The notes beneath the pieces were generated by a model. The model did no database searches. It was not told where the DNA came from and worked only from the letters and a program-made list of their open reading frames with translations. The position numbers and the translations under genes were made by a program. Below, one piece after another: positions 18,297-26,702 of a stretch of DNA of 64,000 nucleotides. This DNA is from Betaproteobacteria bacterium (GTDB taxonomy: Bacteria; Pseudomonadota; Gammaproteobacteria; Burkholderiales; JAEUOS01): positions 1 to 64,000 of the forward strand of contig JAQGMJ010000039.1 of assembly GCA_028292405.1 (NCBI GenBank). Direction: 5' to 3'. Positions within the stretch are counted from its first letter, which is position 1; every line of letters begins with the position of its first letter.

Positions 18297-18354
18297 TGTG
18301 GTTCTCCTTCCAGGTTTTATTTTTGTCCGGGCACGCATGCCCAAACCCCAAATG

Positions 18355-19233
18355 TCAGCGACTTGTACGCTTTGTCTTTACGGGCGGATGCGAACGACCC
18401 AGGTCCGCCGCCAACCTTAGCATGGCCCACCAGTCGAAGGCCGGCAGCATCAGCGCGCGCCAGAAGCTGCGGGTAGCCGCCACCCCAGCGATACCGGTGG
18501 CGTCGAACTGCCCCGGCGCCGGCGCACGGTAGGTACCGAAGAGGATGTCCCACAGCGGCAGCAGGGTGGCAAAGTTCGAGTTGTAGACGCGCGCGTCGGT
18601 GGCGTGGTGCAGGCGATGCAACTGGGGCCCCATCAGCAGCGGCGTGAAGCGGCCGAGTTGCAGACGCAGGTTCATGTGCTGGAACACTGAAACCGTCACC
18701 GGCACCCAGAACACCGCCGGGTGCAAGGCCACCGGGCCGAATAACCAGGCGAGCGGCAGCAGGGTGGCGATCTGTATCAACGGCAGTTGCAGCCATTGCT
18801 GGCGCACGCCGGTGGCCCCATGCAGGTGGCTTTCGTCATGGTGCATGCGGTGTACGGCCCAGAAGACCGGCACCGCGTGCTGCAGGCGGTGCAGCCAGTA
18901 GGCGAGAAAATCGAATACCAGCAGCACCAGGGCGATCTGCCCCGCCAGGCCCCAGAAGCCGGAGGCGTCCCATAGCGTCAGCCAGGGTGCCGAGTGCAGG
19001 TCCATCGCCGCGCTCACGCCGCGGCCCCAGGGACTCCACGACAGCGCCACGAAGATCAGCAGGTAGCAGGCGTACCAGGACAGGTTGAACAGCAGGGGCG
19101 CGGCGGGCTGGCCCTTTTCAACGGGCGCGGCGCGCTCGATCAGCGCAGCCGTCAGTAACAGCAGGAGCATCGGCCAGTACAGCGGCCAGACCGCGCCCGC
19201 AACCGCCTCGACCCAGACCTGCGCTTCGCGCAT
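18355..19233 (-). CDS. Sterol desaturase/fatty acid hydroxylase family membrane protein
   Basis: 292-aa integral membrane di-iron enzyme. The histidine boxes are present: YWLHRLQHA (HxxxH), AVHRMHHDES (HxxHH) and HRLHHATD near the C-terminal third, between four or more membrane helices. The family hydroxylates or desaturates lipids using O2; the substrate here is unknown. ATG 19233 (MREAQVWVEAV) gives the usual length; the in-frame upstream extension is low-complexity. Confidence 0.9.
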   Translation of the reverse strand: MREAQVWVEAVAGAVWPLYWPMLLLLLTAALIERAAPVEKGQPAAPLLFNLSWYACYLLIFVALSWSPWGRGVSAAMDLHSAPWLTLWDASGFWGLAGQIALVLLVFDFLAYWLHRLQHAVPVFWAVHRMHHDESHLHGATGVRQQWLQLPLIQIATLLPLAWLFGPVALHPAVFWVPVTVSVFQHMNLRLQLGRFTPLLMGPQLHRLHHATDARVYNSNFATLLPLWDILFGTYRAPAPGQFDATGIAGVAATRSFWRALMLPAFDWWAMLRLAADLGRSHPPVKTKRTSR

Positions 19234-19413
19234 GCCGACCCCCGAACATTGACAACCGGCTAGGGTAGCAGGCCGGGCGGCCGGGTTTGCGCTCCTTGGG
19301 GCATTTCCGCCCAAAGATCACCCACACTTCGGAAAAAAAGCGACCGCCAGCCCTTTACGTGCCGGACCGAACCGGCACAGGGGCCTACTTTACGCCCCGC
19401 CAGGGAGGAGTGG

Positions 19414-20340
19414 CTAGTACTTCTCCGGGACGATCATTTCAGCCGGCACCGGGCGGCGAGCGTAGTCCTCGTGGTGCTCGCGCTGCGGCAGCACCACCGC
19501 CGGGTGCTGCACCTCGTGATAGGGCATTTGCGTGAGCAGGTGGGCAATGCAGTTAAGGCGCGCCTTTTTCTTGTCCACCGCCTGCACCACCCACCACGGC
19601 GCCTCGGCAATGTGGGTGCGCTCCAGCATGATTTCCTTCGCTTTGGTGTATTCCTCCCAGCGGCGGCGCGACTCCAGGTCCATCGGCGAGAGCTTCCATT
19701 GCTTGAGCGGGTCGTGGATGCGCCCGAGGAAGCGCGAGTGCTGCTCCTCGTCGGTAATCGAGAACCAGTATTTGATCAACTGGATGCCGGAGCGCTGCAG
19801 CATCTTTTCGAACTCGGGCACCGAGCGGAAAAACTCCTCGTATTCGGCGTCGTTGCAAAAGCCCATCACCCGCTCGACCCCGGCGCGGTTGTACCAGGAT
19901 CGGTCGAACAGCACGATTTCGCCGCCGGCCGGCAGGTGGCTGATATAGCGCTGGAAGTACCACTGGGTGCGCTCGCGGTCGTTCGGCGCCGGCAGCGCGG
20001 CGACGCGGGCGACGCGCGGATTGAGGCGCTGGGTGATGCGCTTGATCACCCCGCCCTTGCCGGCGGCGTCGCGGCCTTCGAACAGGATCACCACCTTGTG
20101 CTTGGTGTGCTGCACCCAGTCCTGCAGCTTGACCAGTTCGCCCTGCAGGCGGAACAGCTCTTCGAAATACCGGCGCCGCGCCTGCTTTTTCAGTTCGTCC
20201 ATCGCCACCCTCACGGGCTTGCCGCTGGCGTCGTATTCATGGTCCTCGATCTCCATCTCGATCTCTTCGTCGTAGCTGTCTATCAGGTCGAGGTGGATGC
20301 GGTGCAGGAGCTCGTCCTGGTCCGGCGGGTTCTGGGTCAT
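19414..20340 (-). CDS. ppk2: Polyphosphate kinase 2
   Basis: 308-aa PPK2-family kinase that transfers phosphate between polyphosphate and nucleotides. Walker A FEGRDAAGKGGVIKRI, the lid-region LPAPNDRERTQWYFQRYI, Walker B IVLFDRSWYNRAGVERVMG, and KYWFSITDEEQHSRFLGR are all present. The one-domain length fits class I PPK2 (usually ADP/GDP phosphorylation). It is transcribed divergently from a PiT phosphate transporter; a Pho-box-like direct repeat lies at 20390-20407 in its orientation, 50 bases before ATG, so it is probably induced on phosphate starvation. Confidence 0.95.
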   Translation of the reverse strand: MTQNPPDQDELLHRIHLDLIDSYDEEIEMEIEDHEYDASGKPVRVAMDELKKQARRRYFEELFRLQGELVKLQDWVQHTKHKVVILFEGRDAAGKGGVIKRITQRLNPRVARVAALPAPNDRERTQWYFQRYISHLPAGGEIVLFDRSWYNRAGVERVMGFCNDAEYEEFFRSVPEFEKMLQRSGIQLIKYWFSITDEEQHSRFLGRIHDPLKQWKLSPMDLESRRRWEEYTKAKEIMLERTHIAEAPWWVVQAVDKKKARLNCIAHLLTQMPYHEVQHPAVVLPQREHHEDYARRPVPAEMIVPEKY

Positions 20341-20389
20341 GGTGGGAATGAGGTTCAGCGGAGGGAATCAAGGAGCTTGGGAGGGGCGT

Positions 20390-20407
20390 GTGACAACTGT
20401 GTGACGA
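20390..20407 (-). promoter_or_regulatory. Pho-box-like site facing ppk2
   Basis: On the minus strand reads TCGTCAC-ACAG-TTGTCAC, two 7-base half-sites in direct repeat with a 4-base spacer, close to the PhoB consensus CTGTCAT-N4-CTGTCAY. It lies 50 bases upstream of the ppk2 start codon. Confidence 0.5.
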
Positions 20408-20585
20408 GGGCGCGGGAAGATCCCTTGCCCCGCACGCAAGTTATTGCGGGAAAACGCTTTTTTATCCGATAACGACAATCGGACCATTTGCGCCCGATGC
20501 CCGGATGCAGCACGACGCTACGGGGGCCGCGCAGTTGGACCTGTCCTTCGTCATATCCGCGCCCGCCACCATCAAGGTCACATGC
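20408..20585. other. Divergent ppk2/PiT intergenic region
   Basis: The 309 bases between the two start codons hold no gene. Apart from the two Pho-box-like sites (20390-20407 and 20586-20603) I see no other defined element. Confidence 0.5.
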
Positions 20586-20603
20586 ATGTCATGTAGTTGT
20601 CAC
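20586..20603 (+). promoter_or_regulatory. Pho box upstream of PiT transporter
   Basis: ATGTCAT-GTAG-TTGTCAC matches the PhoB direct-repeat consensus (CTGTCAT-N4-CTGTCAY) at 12 of the 14 half-site positions. Ten bases downstream is TAGCTT (20614-20619), the spacing expected for a PhoB-dependent -10, followed by the PiT start codon at 20650. Confidence 0.65.
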
Positions 20604-20649
20604 GGCCGGGGCCTAGCTTGCAGGCATTGTTCACCCACAGGACCTCCCC

Positions 20650-22293
20650 ATGAGCGCCAATCCCGCCGCCATCATGTCGCCCGCGGCTTCCCCGCAAGCC
20701 CATTCTTCCAAACCGCACCTTGGGGGCAAACCGAGCATCGTTACCCTGCTGGTGTTCGCCGTGCTGCTGATCGGCGGCCTGGCCTATACGGTGATGAGCC
20801 TGGTGACCGACGTCAACGACACCGGCGCCGCCGCCCACGCCACCACCTACCTGCCGTTCGTCCTGCTCGGCCTGGCGCTGGTGATTGCACTCGCGTTCGA
20901 ATTCGTCAACGGCTTCCACGACACCGCCAACGCAGTGGCCACGGTGATCTACACCCACTCCCTGCCGCCCAATTTCGCGGTGATCTGGAGCGGCACCTTC
21001 AACTTTCTCGGCGTGCTGACCTCGAGCGGCGCGGTCGCCTTCGGCGTGATCTCGCTGCTGCCGGTGGAATTGATCCTGCAAGTGGGCTCGGGCGCCGGCT
21101 TCGCCATGGTGTTCGCTCTGCTGATCGCCGCCATCATGTGGAACCTCGGCACCTGGTGGCTGGGCCTGCCGGCTTCCTCTTCGCACACCATGATCGGCTC
21201 GATCATCGGCGTGGGCGTGGCCAACGCGCTGATGCACGGCCGCGACGGCACCAGCGGCGTCGACTGGGGCCAGGTAACCAAAGTGGGCGAAGCCCTGCTG
21301 GTCTCGCCGATCGTCGGCTTTTGCGCCGCCGCCCTGCTGTTCATGCTCATGCGCGCCCTGGTGAAAAAGCCCGAGCTCTACGCCGAGCCCAAGGGCAACG
21401 CCCCGCCGCCGTGGTGGATCCGCGGCCTGCTGATCCTCACCTGCACCGGCGTCTCGTTCGCCCACGGCAGCAACGACGGGCAAAAGGGCATGGGCCTGAT
21501 CATGCTGATCCTGGTGGGCACCGTGCCGATGGCCTACGCGCTGAACCGCGCCATGCCGGCCGAGGAGATGACCCGCTTCATCGCCTTAGCCCAGGTGACC
21601 CAGCAAAGCCTCGCCAAGGCCTCCCCCGTCCCGCAGCCGGCCACCATCGAGGCGGCGCGCACCAACGTTTCCACCTACGTGCGCACCAAGAGCGTGGCCG
21701 CCGATACGGTGCCCTCGCTGGCCTTCATCACCGGCTCCATCGCCGCCCAGGTGAAGGACCATGGCACCCTCTCGCGCGTGCCGGCCGAGCAGGTCGCCAA
21801 CGTGCGTAACGACATGTACCTGACTTCCGAAGCCATCCGCTTCCTGCAAGCCGACAAGGCCGTCACGCTCGACGCCGATACCCAGGCCAACCTGAAGTCG
21901 TTCAAGAAGGAAATCGACAACGCCACCAAGTTCATCCCCCTGTGGGTGAAGGTGGCGGTGGCCATCGCCCTGGGCTTGGGCACCATGGTCGGCTGGAAGC
22001 GCATCGTGGTGACCGTGGGCGAGAAGATCGGCAAGACCCACCTTAACTACGCGCAGGGCGCCAGCGCCGAACTCGTCGCAATGCTGACCATCGGCGCGGC
22101 CGACATGTACGGCCTGCCGGTGTCCACCACTCACGTGCTGTCTTCCGGCGTCGCCGGCGCGATGACCGCGAGCAAGGCCGGCCTGCAGCTCTCCACCCTG
22201 CGCAACATCGCGATGGCCTGGGTGCTCACCCTGCCGGTGGCGATGCTGCTCTCCGGCAGCCTTTACTGGGTGCTGAATCAGATTTTCAACTAA
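20650..22293 (+). CDS. PiT-family inorganic phosphate transporter
   Basis: 547-aa inner-membrane low-affinity phosphate:cation symporter. Both PiT signature repeats are visible: FVNGFHDTANAVATVIYTHS near residue 85 and FAHGSNDGQKGMGLIML near residue 275, with the paired C-terminal repeat VSTTHVLSSGVAGAM. About ten to twelve membrane helices, with a ~150-residue polar central loop. It starts after a short leader downstream of a Pho-box-like site and is closed by a terminator. With the divergent ppk2 it forms a phosphate/polyphosphate pair. Confidence 0.95.
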   Translation: MSANPAAIMSPAASPQAHSSKPHLGGKPSIVTLLVFAVLLIGGLAYTVMSLVTDVNDTGAAAHATTYLPFVLLGLALVIALAFEFVNGFHDTANAVATVIYTHSLPPNFAVIWSGTFNFLGVLTSSGAVAFGVISLLPVELILQVGSGAGFAMVFALLIAAIMWNLGTWWLGLPASSSHTMIGSIIGVGVANALMHGRDGTSGVDWGQVTKVGEALLVSPIVGFCAAALLFMLMRALVKKPELYAEPKGNAPPPWWIRGLLILTCTGVSFAHGSNDGQKGMGLIMLILVGTVPMAYALNRAMPAEEMTRFIALAQVTQQSLAKASPVPQPATIEAARTNVSTYVRTKSVAADTVPSLAFITGSIAAQVKDHGTLSRVPAEQVANVRNDMYLTSEAIRFLQADKAVTLDADTQANLKSFKKEIDNATKFIPLWVKVAVAIALGLGTMVGWKRIVVTVGEKIGKTHLNYAQGASAELVAMLTIGAADMYGLPVSTTHVLSSGVAGAMTASKAGLQLSTLRNIAMAWVLTLPVAMLLSGSLYWVLNQIFN

Positions 22294-22344
22294 GGCTCTC
22301 GCAGGTCCGCAAGACAACTTGCGGATCGCAGGACTGAAACCCGG

Positions 22345-22376
22345 ACGGGCGGCGCATAGCCGCCCGTTTTGTTTTT
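22345..22376 (+). terminator. Rho-independent terminator after PiT gene
   Basis: ACGGGCGGC-GCATA-GCCGCCCGT hairpin followed by TTTGTTTTT, 52 bases past the PiT stop. Confidence 0.9.
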
Positions 22377-22740
22377 AGCGCGGGCCGCTGGAGCCGCCCG
22401 GCCCGCCGCTCATGCCTAGGCTGCCGGTGCCAGCGCCCATGGTGCCCGTGGCTCCCCCTGCCGCGCCCGCACTGCCCGGGCCAGCCGCGGGAGGAGTGCC
22501 TGGGGCATTGGCCGAAGCGGAAACGCCGGCGGAGGTATCGCGGCTACGCTTGGAGGGTTTGGCCTTGGCGCTCGCATCGACGCCGGCGCTGCCCGATACG
22601 CTGCTGCCGCTGCTGTTCATGCTGCCGCTAGTGCTGCTGGCGTTCATGCCGCCGCTGCCCGCGCCGGTCTGTGCCAACGCCGGCGCGCTCAGGGCGAGCG
22701 CGAGAAAAGGCAGGGCGATGATGCTGCGCTCGAATTTCAT
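22375..22740 (-). CDS. Gly/Ser/Ala-rich exported protein
   Basis: 121-aa protein with a signal peptide (MKFERSIIALPFLALALSAPALA) and a mature part almost wholly Gly, Ser, Ala, Pro and Thr (GSGGMNASSTSGSMNSSGSS), with one basic patch KAKPSKRSRD. Low complexity prevents family assignment; probably a flexible periplasmic or surface protein. GGAGAC precedes ATG 22740. Last of four closely spaced minus-strand small genes. Confidence 0.6.
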   Translation of the reverse strand: MKFERSIIALPFLALALSAPALAQTGAGSGGMNASSTSGSMNSSGSSVSGSAGVDASAKAKPSKRSRDTSAGVSASANAPGTPPAAGPGSAGAAGGATGTMGAGTGSLGMSGGPGGSSGPR

Positions 22741-22772
22741 GGGAGTCTCCATATGTGATTGAAGCACACGCG

Positions 22773-23072
22773 CTACATGCGTTCGCTGCTGCTGCCGTTG
22801 GCCGATGCGGCCAGGTCGAGACCGGAATAGCCGAGGCGGCGTTGCGCTTCATACCAATGGTCGACCGCCGAGTTGGCCGGAAAGCCGCGCTCTTCGGCGA
22901 TCCGGTAGGCTTCCGCGGCGATGCGTGACTGGCGCTCGCGCGGGTCTTCCGGGATCGCGGCTGAGGCCGGCGGTGCCGGCTGGTTCTCCGGATCGATCGC
23001 TGCCTTTCTAGCGAGCGCGACATCCGTATCGGGAAATGCGGAGTTTGATCGGCCTTGTGACTGGCTTTGCAT
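22773..23072 (-). CDS. DUF2934-like small protein
   Basis: 99-aa polar protein. The region RIAAEAYRIAEERGF followed about six residues later by DHWYEAQRRLG matches the DUF2934 pattern (a short helical domain of unknown function found in stress-related proteins). The start at MQSQSQG is set by AGAGGAGA upstream; an in-frame ATG 30 bases earlier lacks one. It lies 32 bases after the 54-aa gene and 32 bases before the Gly/Ser-rich gene. Confidence 0.7.
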   Translation of the reverse strand: MQSQSQGRSNSAFPDTDVALARKAAIDPENQPAPPASAAIPEDPRERQSRIAAEAYRIAEERGFPANSAVDHWYEAQRRLGYSGLDLAASANGSSSERM

Positions 23073-23102
23073 TTGCTGTCTCCTCTGTGAGTTATCCCGC
23101 AA

Positions 23103-23267
23103 TCAAACAGCGGGAGGATCCATCTGCCGTTCGAAGTAGCGATGCGCCGCGATCGCCTTGATGAATTGCGGCAGCGCCTTGGCCGCACTGGTCGCAGCAA
23201 CCTGCACGATGCCCGGGTACGCATCGACGGTTTTGCCTGCTTTAGCGGGTGTCTTGCGGGTTGCCAC
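23103..23267 (-). CDS. Unlisted 54-aa basic small protein
   Basis: Minus-strand frame with GTG at 23267 encodes 54 residues starting (M)ATRKTPAKAGKTVDAYPG and containing a helix (ATSAAKALPQFIKAIAAHRY), ending MDPPAV. Codon use is typical of the neighbours (third-position GC), which separates it from the longer overlapping frames. AAGG lies 11 bases upstream. It ends 30 bases before the start of the DUF2934-like gene and is probably in the same transcript. No family recognised. Confidence 0.5.
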   Translation of the reverse strand: MATRKTPAKAGKTVDAYPGIVQVAATSAAKALPQFIKAIAAHRYFERQMDPPAV

Positions 23268-23469
23268 TGGATAAGCCTTTAAGTTGCACTGCGCAAGAGC
23301 AAGATGTCTTCAACGTGCGTTACTCAAAGCAACCGGCGGTCCCGCATGAATCCCCGGTTTTGGGTCTACACGGGCGAGTAAGATTTCCTCGCGCGGTAGC
23401 GTTTACCCGTCTCGACAGCATTGCCGTGCTCAAGGACTGCACGCGTGGTTATCGCTGGTGTCGTGACCG

Positions 23470-23823
23470 CTATTGACCCGCCTTGCCGGCCATGTCGCCA
23501 TTGGCCTTCATGTCGCGCGGCACTGTGCTGCCGCCCGCGCGGCCGCCGGCGTTCATTGAATGGTCGTATTTGTAGCCGTTGCTTTCATTGGAGGCCGATG
23601 CGCCGGAATTCATGCCGCGGGATACGGTGCTGCCGCCTGCCCTGCCGCCCGCGTTCATCGAGTGGTCGTATTTGTAGCCATTGCTGCTGCGCCGCAAATC
23701 CTCGGCGTTGGCGTTGCTGCCGGTAGCGCCGGCGCCCGGGCCGCTATCGGTAGCGGCGAAGACGGGCGCCGCCAGCAAGAGTGCCAGCGTGGACAAGGCA
23801 ATGCGGGAAGGAATGGATTTCAT
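23470..23823 (-). CDS. Exported protein with duplicated YKYDHSMNAGGRAGGS motif
   Basis: 117-aa protein with a signal peptide (MKSIPSRIALSTLALLLAAPVFA) and two near-identical copies of a segment SNGYKYDHSMNAGGRAGGST, at about residues 47-70 and 81-104 (period 34 residues, 102 bp). The mature protein is otherwise Gly/Ser/Asn rich. GGAGAA is upstream of ATG. Function unknown; periplasmic. First of the four small minus-strand genes between 22.4 and 23.8 kb. Confidence 0.65.
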   Translation of the reverse strand: MKSIPSRIALSTLALLLAAPVFAATDSGPGAGATGSNANAEDLRRSSNGYKYDHSMNAGGRAGGSTVSRGMNSGASASNESNGYKYDHSMNAGGRAGGSTVPRDMKANGDMAGKAGQ

Positions 23824-23963
23824 GAAAGTTCTCCTGGCGTGACGGGCGTTCAAAAATCGCCCTGCAATGGAGTTCGAGCAAGCGTCATACCTTGCTCTGA
23901 TGGCCGCTTGCAGCGGGGCGTTGCAGGGACTACAGAGGCGGGTAATTGTTGCGCACCGAGGGC

Positions 23964-24407
23964 CTATGCAGTCGCCCGGTAGGCCGCGAAGGCGCGCGCC
24001 GCGCTTTGCCCGGCGCGGCCGTGCAGGCGCAGGCGGGTGGGCGAGCCGCTGATGACGATCTCGGTGGAGCGCTGCAGCCAGAGGCGGCGCTCGCCGATGG
24101 ACTCGATCTCGCGCCAGGGAATGAACAGCGGCGGGCTGAGAAAGCGGAACAGGAACAGCAGCGACAGGCCGAGACCTTCGCCGGCGACGTCGAGCACCAG
24201 GCAGTTGCGGTAACCCACCGGCAGGCCGGAGGCGCCGATGGCGCCGGAGACAAAGCGGAAATGTTCGCCTCCCGGCGCGCCGCGCGCAGCGAAGCGCCGT
24301 GCCAGCACGCTCCAGCCGGAGACCTTCGACAGCAGACCCGTCACCGCCAGCCAGAGTATGACGAAGGAGAGCAGGAATAACGGCGCGGCAAACGGCATCA
24401 GTTGCAT
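23964..24407 (-). CDS. Small membrane-anchored protein
   Basis: 147-aa protein with an N-terminal hydrophobic helix (PFAAPLFLLSFVILWLAVTG) and a second hydrophobic stretch (LGLSLLFLFRFLSPPLFIP) followed by a beta-rich tail (WREIESIGERRLWLQRSTEIVI) reminiscent of PH-like bPH domains, though I cannot confirm that. ATG 24407 is chosen because the membrane helix begins there; the frame upstream is antisense to the GST gene's end. It lies 58 bases downstream of the GST stop. Confidence 0.6.
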   Translation of the reverse strand: MQLMPFAAPLFLLSFVILWLAVTGLLSKVSGWSVLARRFAARGAPGGEHFRFVSGAIGASGLPVGYRNCLVLDVAGEGLGLSLLFLFRFLSPPLFIPWREIESIGERRLWLQRSTEIVISGSPTRLRLHGRAGQSAARAFAAYRATA

Positions 24408-24465
24408 TTCATTGCCCCCACGGCCTGCGATTTTTTTGATCCGCCTGCGCTGGCAGCGCAGGTGT

Positions 24466-25125
24466 TTATGCAGCCTTCTTGAAGTAATGCAGCGGCTGCC
24501 GTTCGCGCTCCAGCGCGGCGGCGACCGGCGGCAGCGCGGCCACCCGTTCGACAAAAGCCTTGTAGCCCGGGAAGCTGTCGGGGTCGATGCCGGCCAGGCC
24601 GCCCCAACGCAGGAACACCACCGAGTAGAGGTCGAGGAAGCCGATTTTCTCGCCGTTCCAGTAGGGCGCGGCCTTGGCGATCTCGCCGGCGATGCGCTCC
24701 AGGTGCTGGCGGAACAGGATGCCGTTGTAGCGCTTGAGTTCGGCCCGCGCGGCTTCGTCTTCGGCAAATTTCTGCGGCATGAAAATGTGGGTGAAGGCCG
24801 GATGCACGGTGTTGTTCATCCACGCCATGGTCGACAGAGTGCGGGCGCGCGCCCACGCCTCCTTCGGCAGTAGCTCGAGCTGCGGGTAGCGCGCGTCCAG
24901 GTACTGGCTGATGGCGATGATCTGGGTCAGCGGCTGGCCCTCGACCATCAGCACCGGCACCAGGCTGTCGGGATTGATCGCCTTGAACTCGGGCTGGTAT
25001 TGCTCGCCCTTGTGCAGCTTCACCAGTCGGGCCTCGAAATCCTCGCCGGTGGCGGCCCTGATGATTTCCAGTGCGGCGTGGGGCACGAAGGAGCAGGCGC
25101 CGGGGCCATAGTAAAGCTTGAGCAT
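24466..25125 (-). CDS. Glutathione S-transferase family protein
   Basis: 219-aa GST-fold protein: MLKLYYGPGACSFVPHAALE (the beta-class-like CSxxxH region: Cys11, Ser12), the cis-Pro loop INPDSLVPVLMV, LTQIIAISQYLDARYP, and the helical C-terminal domain with FLDLYSVVFLRWGGLAG. The GACSFVPHAAL motif resembles bacterial beta-class GSTs in which Cys contacts glutathione. Substrate unknown. Probably co-transcribed with the small membrane protein downstream. Confidence 0.92.
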   Translation of the reverse strand: MLKLYYGPGACSFVPHAALEIIRAATGEDFEARLVKLHKGEQYQPEFKAINPDSLVPVLMVEGQPLTQIIAISQYLDARYPQLELLPKEAWARARTLSTMAWMNNTVHPAFTHIFMPQKFAEDEAARAELKRYNGILFRQHLERIAGEIAKAAPYWNGEKIGFLDLYSVVFLRWGGLAGIDPDSFPGYKAFVERVAALPPVAAALERERQPLHYFKKAA

Positions 25126-25219
25126 GGAGGTACCTTGGGGTTTCCAACTTTTGGACCGCGGGGTTTTACCCTTCGGTTTCGCGCATGCATGATACCGCCG
25201 CGCGCGGCTTTCGCCGGCC

Positions 25220-26494
25220 TCAGCCGGAACCGGCTGCCGTGTCAGCGCCGTCGATGCTCACCCGCAGGCGCCCGGCGACAAGGCGCACGCGCAGCCCGCG
25301 GTATTTCGCGAGGTAGAAGATGCCGACCAGGGCCGCCGCAAAGCCGGCGGCGGCGCCCACCCCCAGCGCCCAGCGCGGGCCCCAGGTATCGGCCACCCAG
25401 CCGACGATGGGCGCGCCAATGGGGGTGCCGCCCAATGCGATGGCGAGATAGATCGCCATCACCCGCCCGCGCATGGCCGGCTCGGTCGACAGTTGCACGG
25501 TGCTGTTGGCGGTGGTGGAAAAGGTTTGCGCCGACATGCCGAGCACCACCAGGGTCAGGCCGAACAGCCAGTAGTTGGGCATCAGCGCGGCCAGGGTGCA
25601 GCCCAGGCCGAAGACGGCGGCGCCGGTGAGCAGCATCGCCAGGCGCGGCCGGGCGCGCCTGGCCGAGAGCAGGGCGCCCGCCACCGAGCCGACCGCCATG
25701 ATCGACGTCAGCAGCCCGTACTGGCTGGAGCCGGCGTGAAAGGCGGTGACCGACATGGTGGAAATGAAAATCTGGAAGTTCAGCCCGAAGGTGCTGACCA
25801 GGAACAGCATCAGCAATATCGCCTTCAGGTCGGGCCGTTGCCATACGTAGCGAAAGCCCTCGGCCAGGCTGCCGCGGGCGCGCGCCGCGCGGTGGCGCGG
25901 ATGCAGGTCGGCGACGCGCAACAGGCAGAGCGAGCACAACACGGCGAGAAACGAGGCGGCGTTGATCAGGAATACCCAGCCCGAACCGACGGCGGCGATC
26001 AGCACACCGGCGGCGGCCGGGCCGATCATCCGCGCGATGTTGAAGGAGGTGGAGTTGAGCGCCACCGCGTTCGAGAGGTCGGCGTCGCCCACCAGTTCGC
26101 CGACAAAGGTCTGGCGCGCCGGCGAGTCGAAGGCGCTGACGCAGCCGAGCAAAAAGGCGAACACATATACCTGCCAGAGCTGCACCTGGCCGGCGAGGGT
26201 CAGCAGGCCCAGGCCCAGGGCCAGCGCGCCCATCGAGGCCTGGGTGGCGAGCAGCAGCTTGCGGCGGTCGAGATGGTCGGCGGCGAAACCGCTGAAGGGC
26301 AGCATCAGCAAATGCGGGCCGAACTGAAGGGCCATCACAATACCGACGGCGGTGGCGTTGTTCGGCGTCAGCTGGGTGAGCACCAGCCAGCTCTGGGCGA
26401 TGCGCTGCATCCAGGTGCCGACGTTGGAGACGAAGGCGCCGCCGGCCCACAGCCGGTAGTTGTGGCCGGCGAGCGAACGAAAGGTGCCGCTCAT
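25220..26494 (-). CDS. MFS transporter (EntS/MFS_3-like)
   Basis: 424-aa inner-membrane permease with about twelve helices. NYRLWAGGAFVSNVGTWMQRIAQSWLV at the N-terminus, the loop motif FAADHLDRRKLLLATQ and FDSPARQTFVGELV are typical of the MFS_3 group that exports small molecules such as siderophores or drugs. Substrate unknown. The C-terminal 25 residues are a polar tail. No strong ribosome site is seen before ATG 26494. Confidence 0.88.
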   Translation of the reverse strand: MSGTFRSLAGHNYRLWAGGAFVSNVGTWMQRIAQSWLVLTQLTPNNATAVGIVMALQFGPHLLMLPFSGFAADHLDRRKLLLATQASMGALALGLGLLTLAGQVQLWQVYVFAFLLGCVSAFDSPARQTFVGELVGDADLSNAVALNSTSFNIARMIGPAAAGVLIAAVGSGWVFLINAASFLAVLCSLCLLRVADLHPRHRAARARGSLAEGFRYVWQRPDLKAILLMLFLVSTFGLNFQIFISTMSVTAFHAGSSQYGLLTSIMAVGSVAGALLSARRARPRLAMLLTGAAVFGLGCTLAALMPNYWLFGLTLVVLGMSAQTFSTTANSTVQLSTEPAMRGRVMAIYLAIALGGTPIGAPIVGWVADTWGPRWALGVGAAAGFAAALVGIFYLAKYRGLRVRLVAGRLRVSIDGADTAAGSG

Positions 26495-26702
26495 TGCCGC
26501 CGGCCGGCCTTGAGTGGCTGGCGTACCCGGCCGCGGGGCAACAACAGCATCGGTGGAACGGGAATCAAGGTCTCCGGCACGGCGTCTGGGTGTGACCCGA
26601 CAGCCGGTTTTATTAAGTTCAAGAAGGGATAGGTTATCCGATTGGGCGACGACGTGCAGGACGTGCGAACATGCATGCCTGACTTATGCAACGGAGACCC
26701 GA

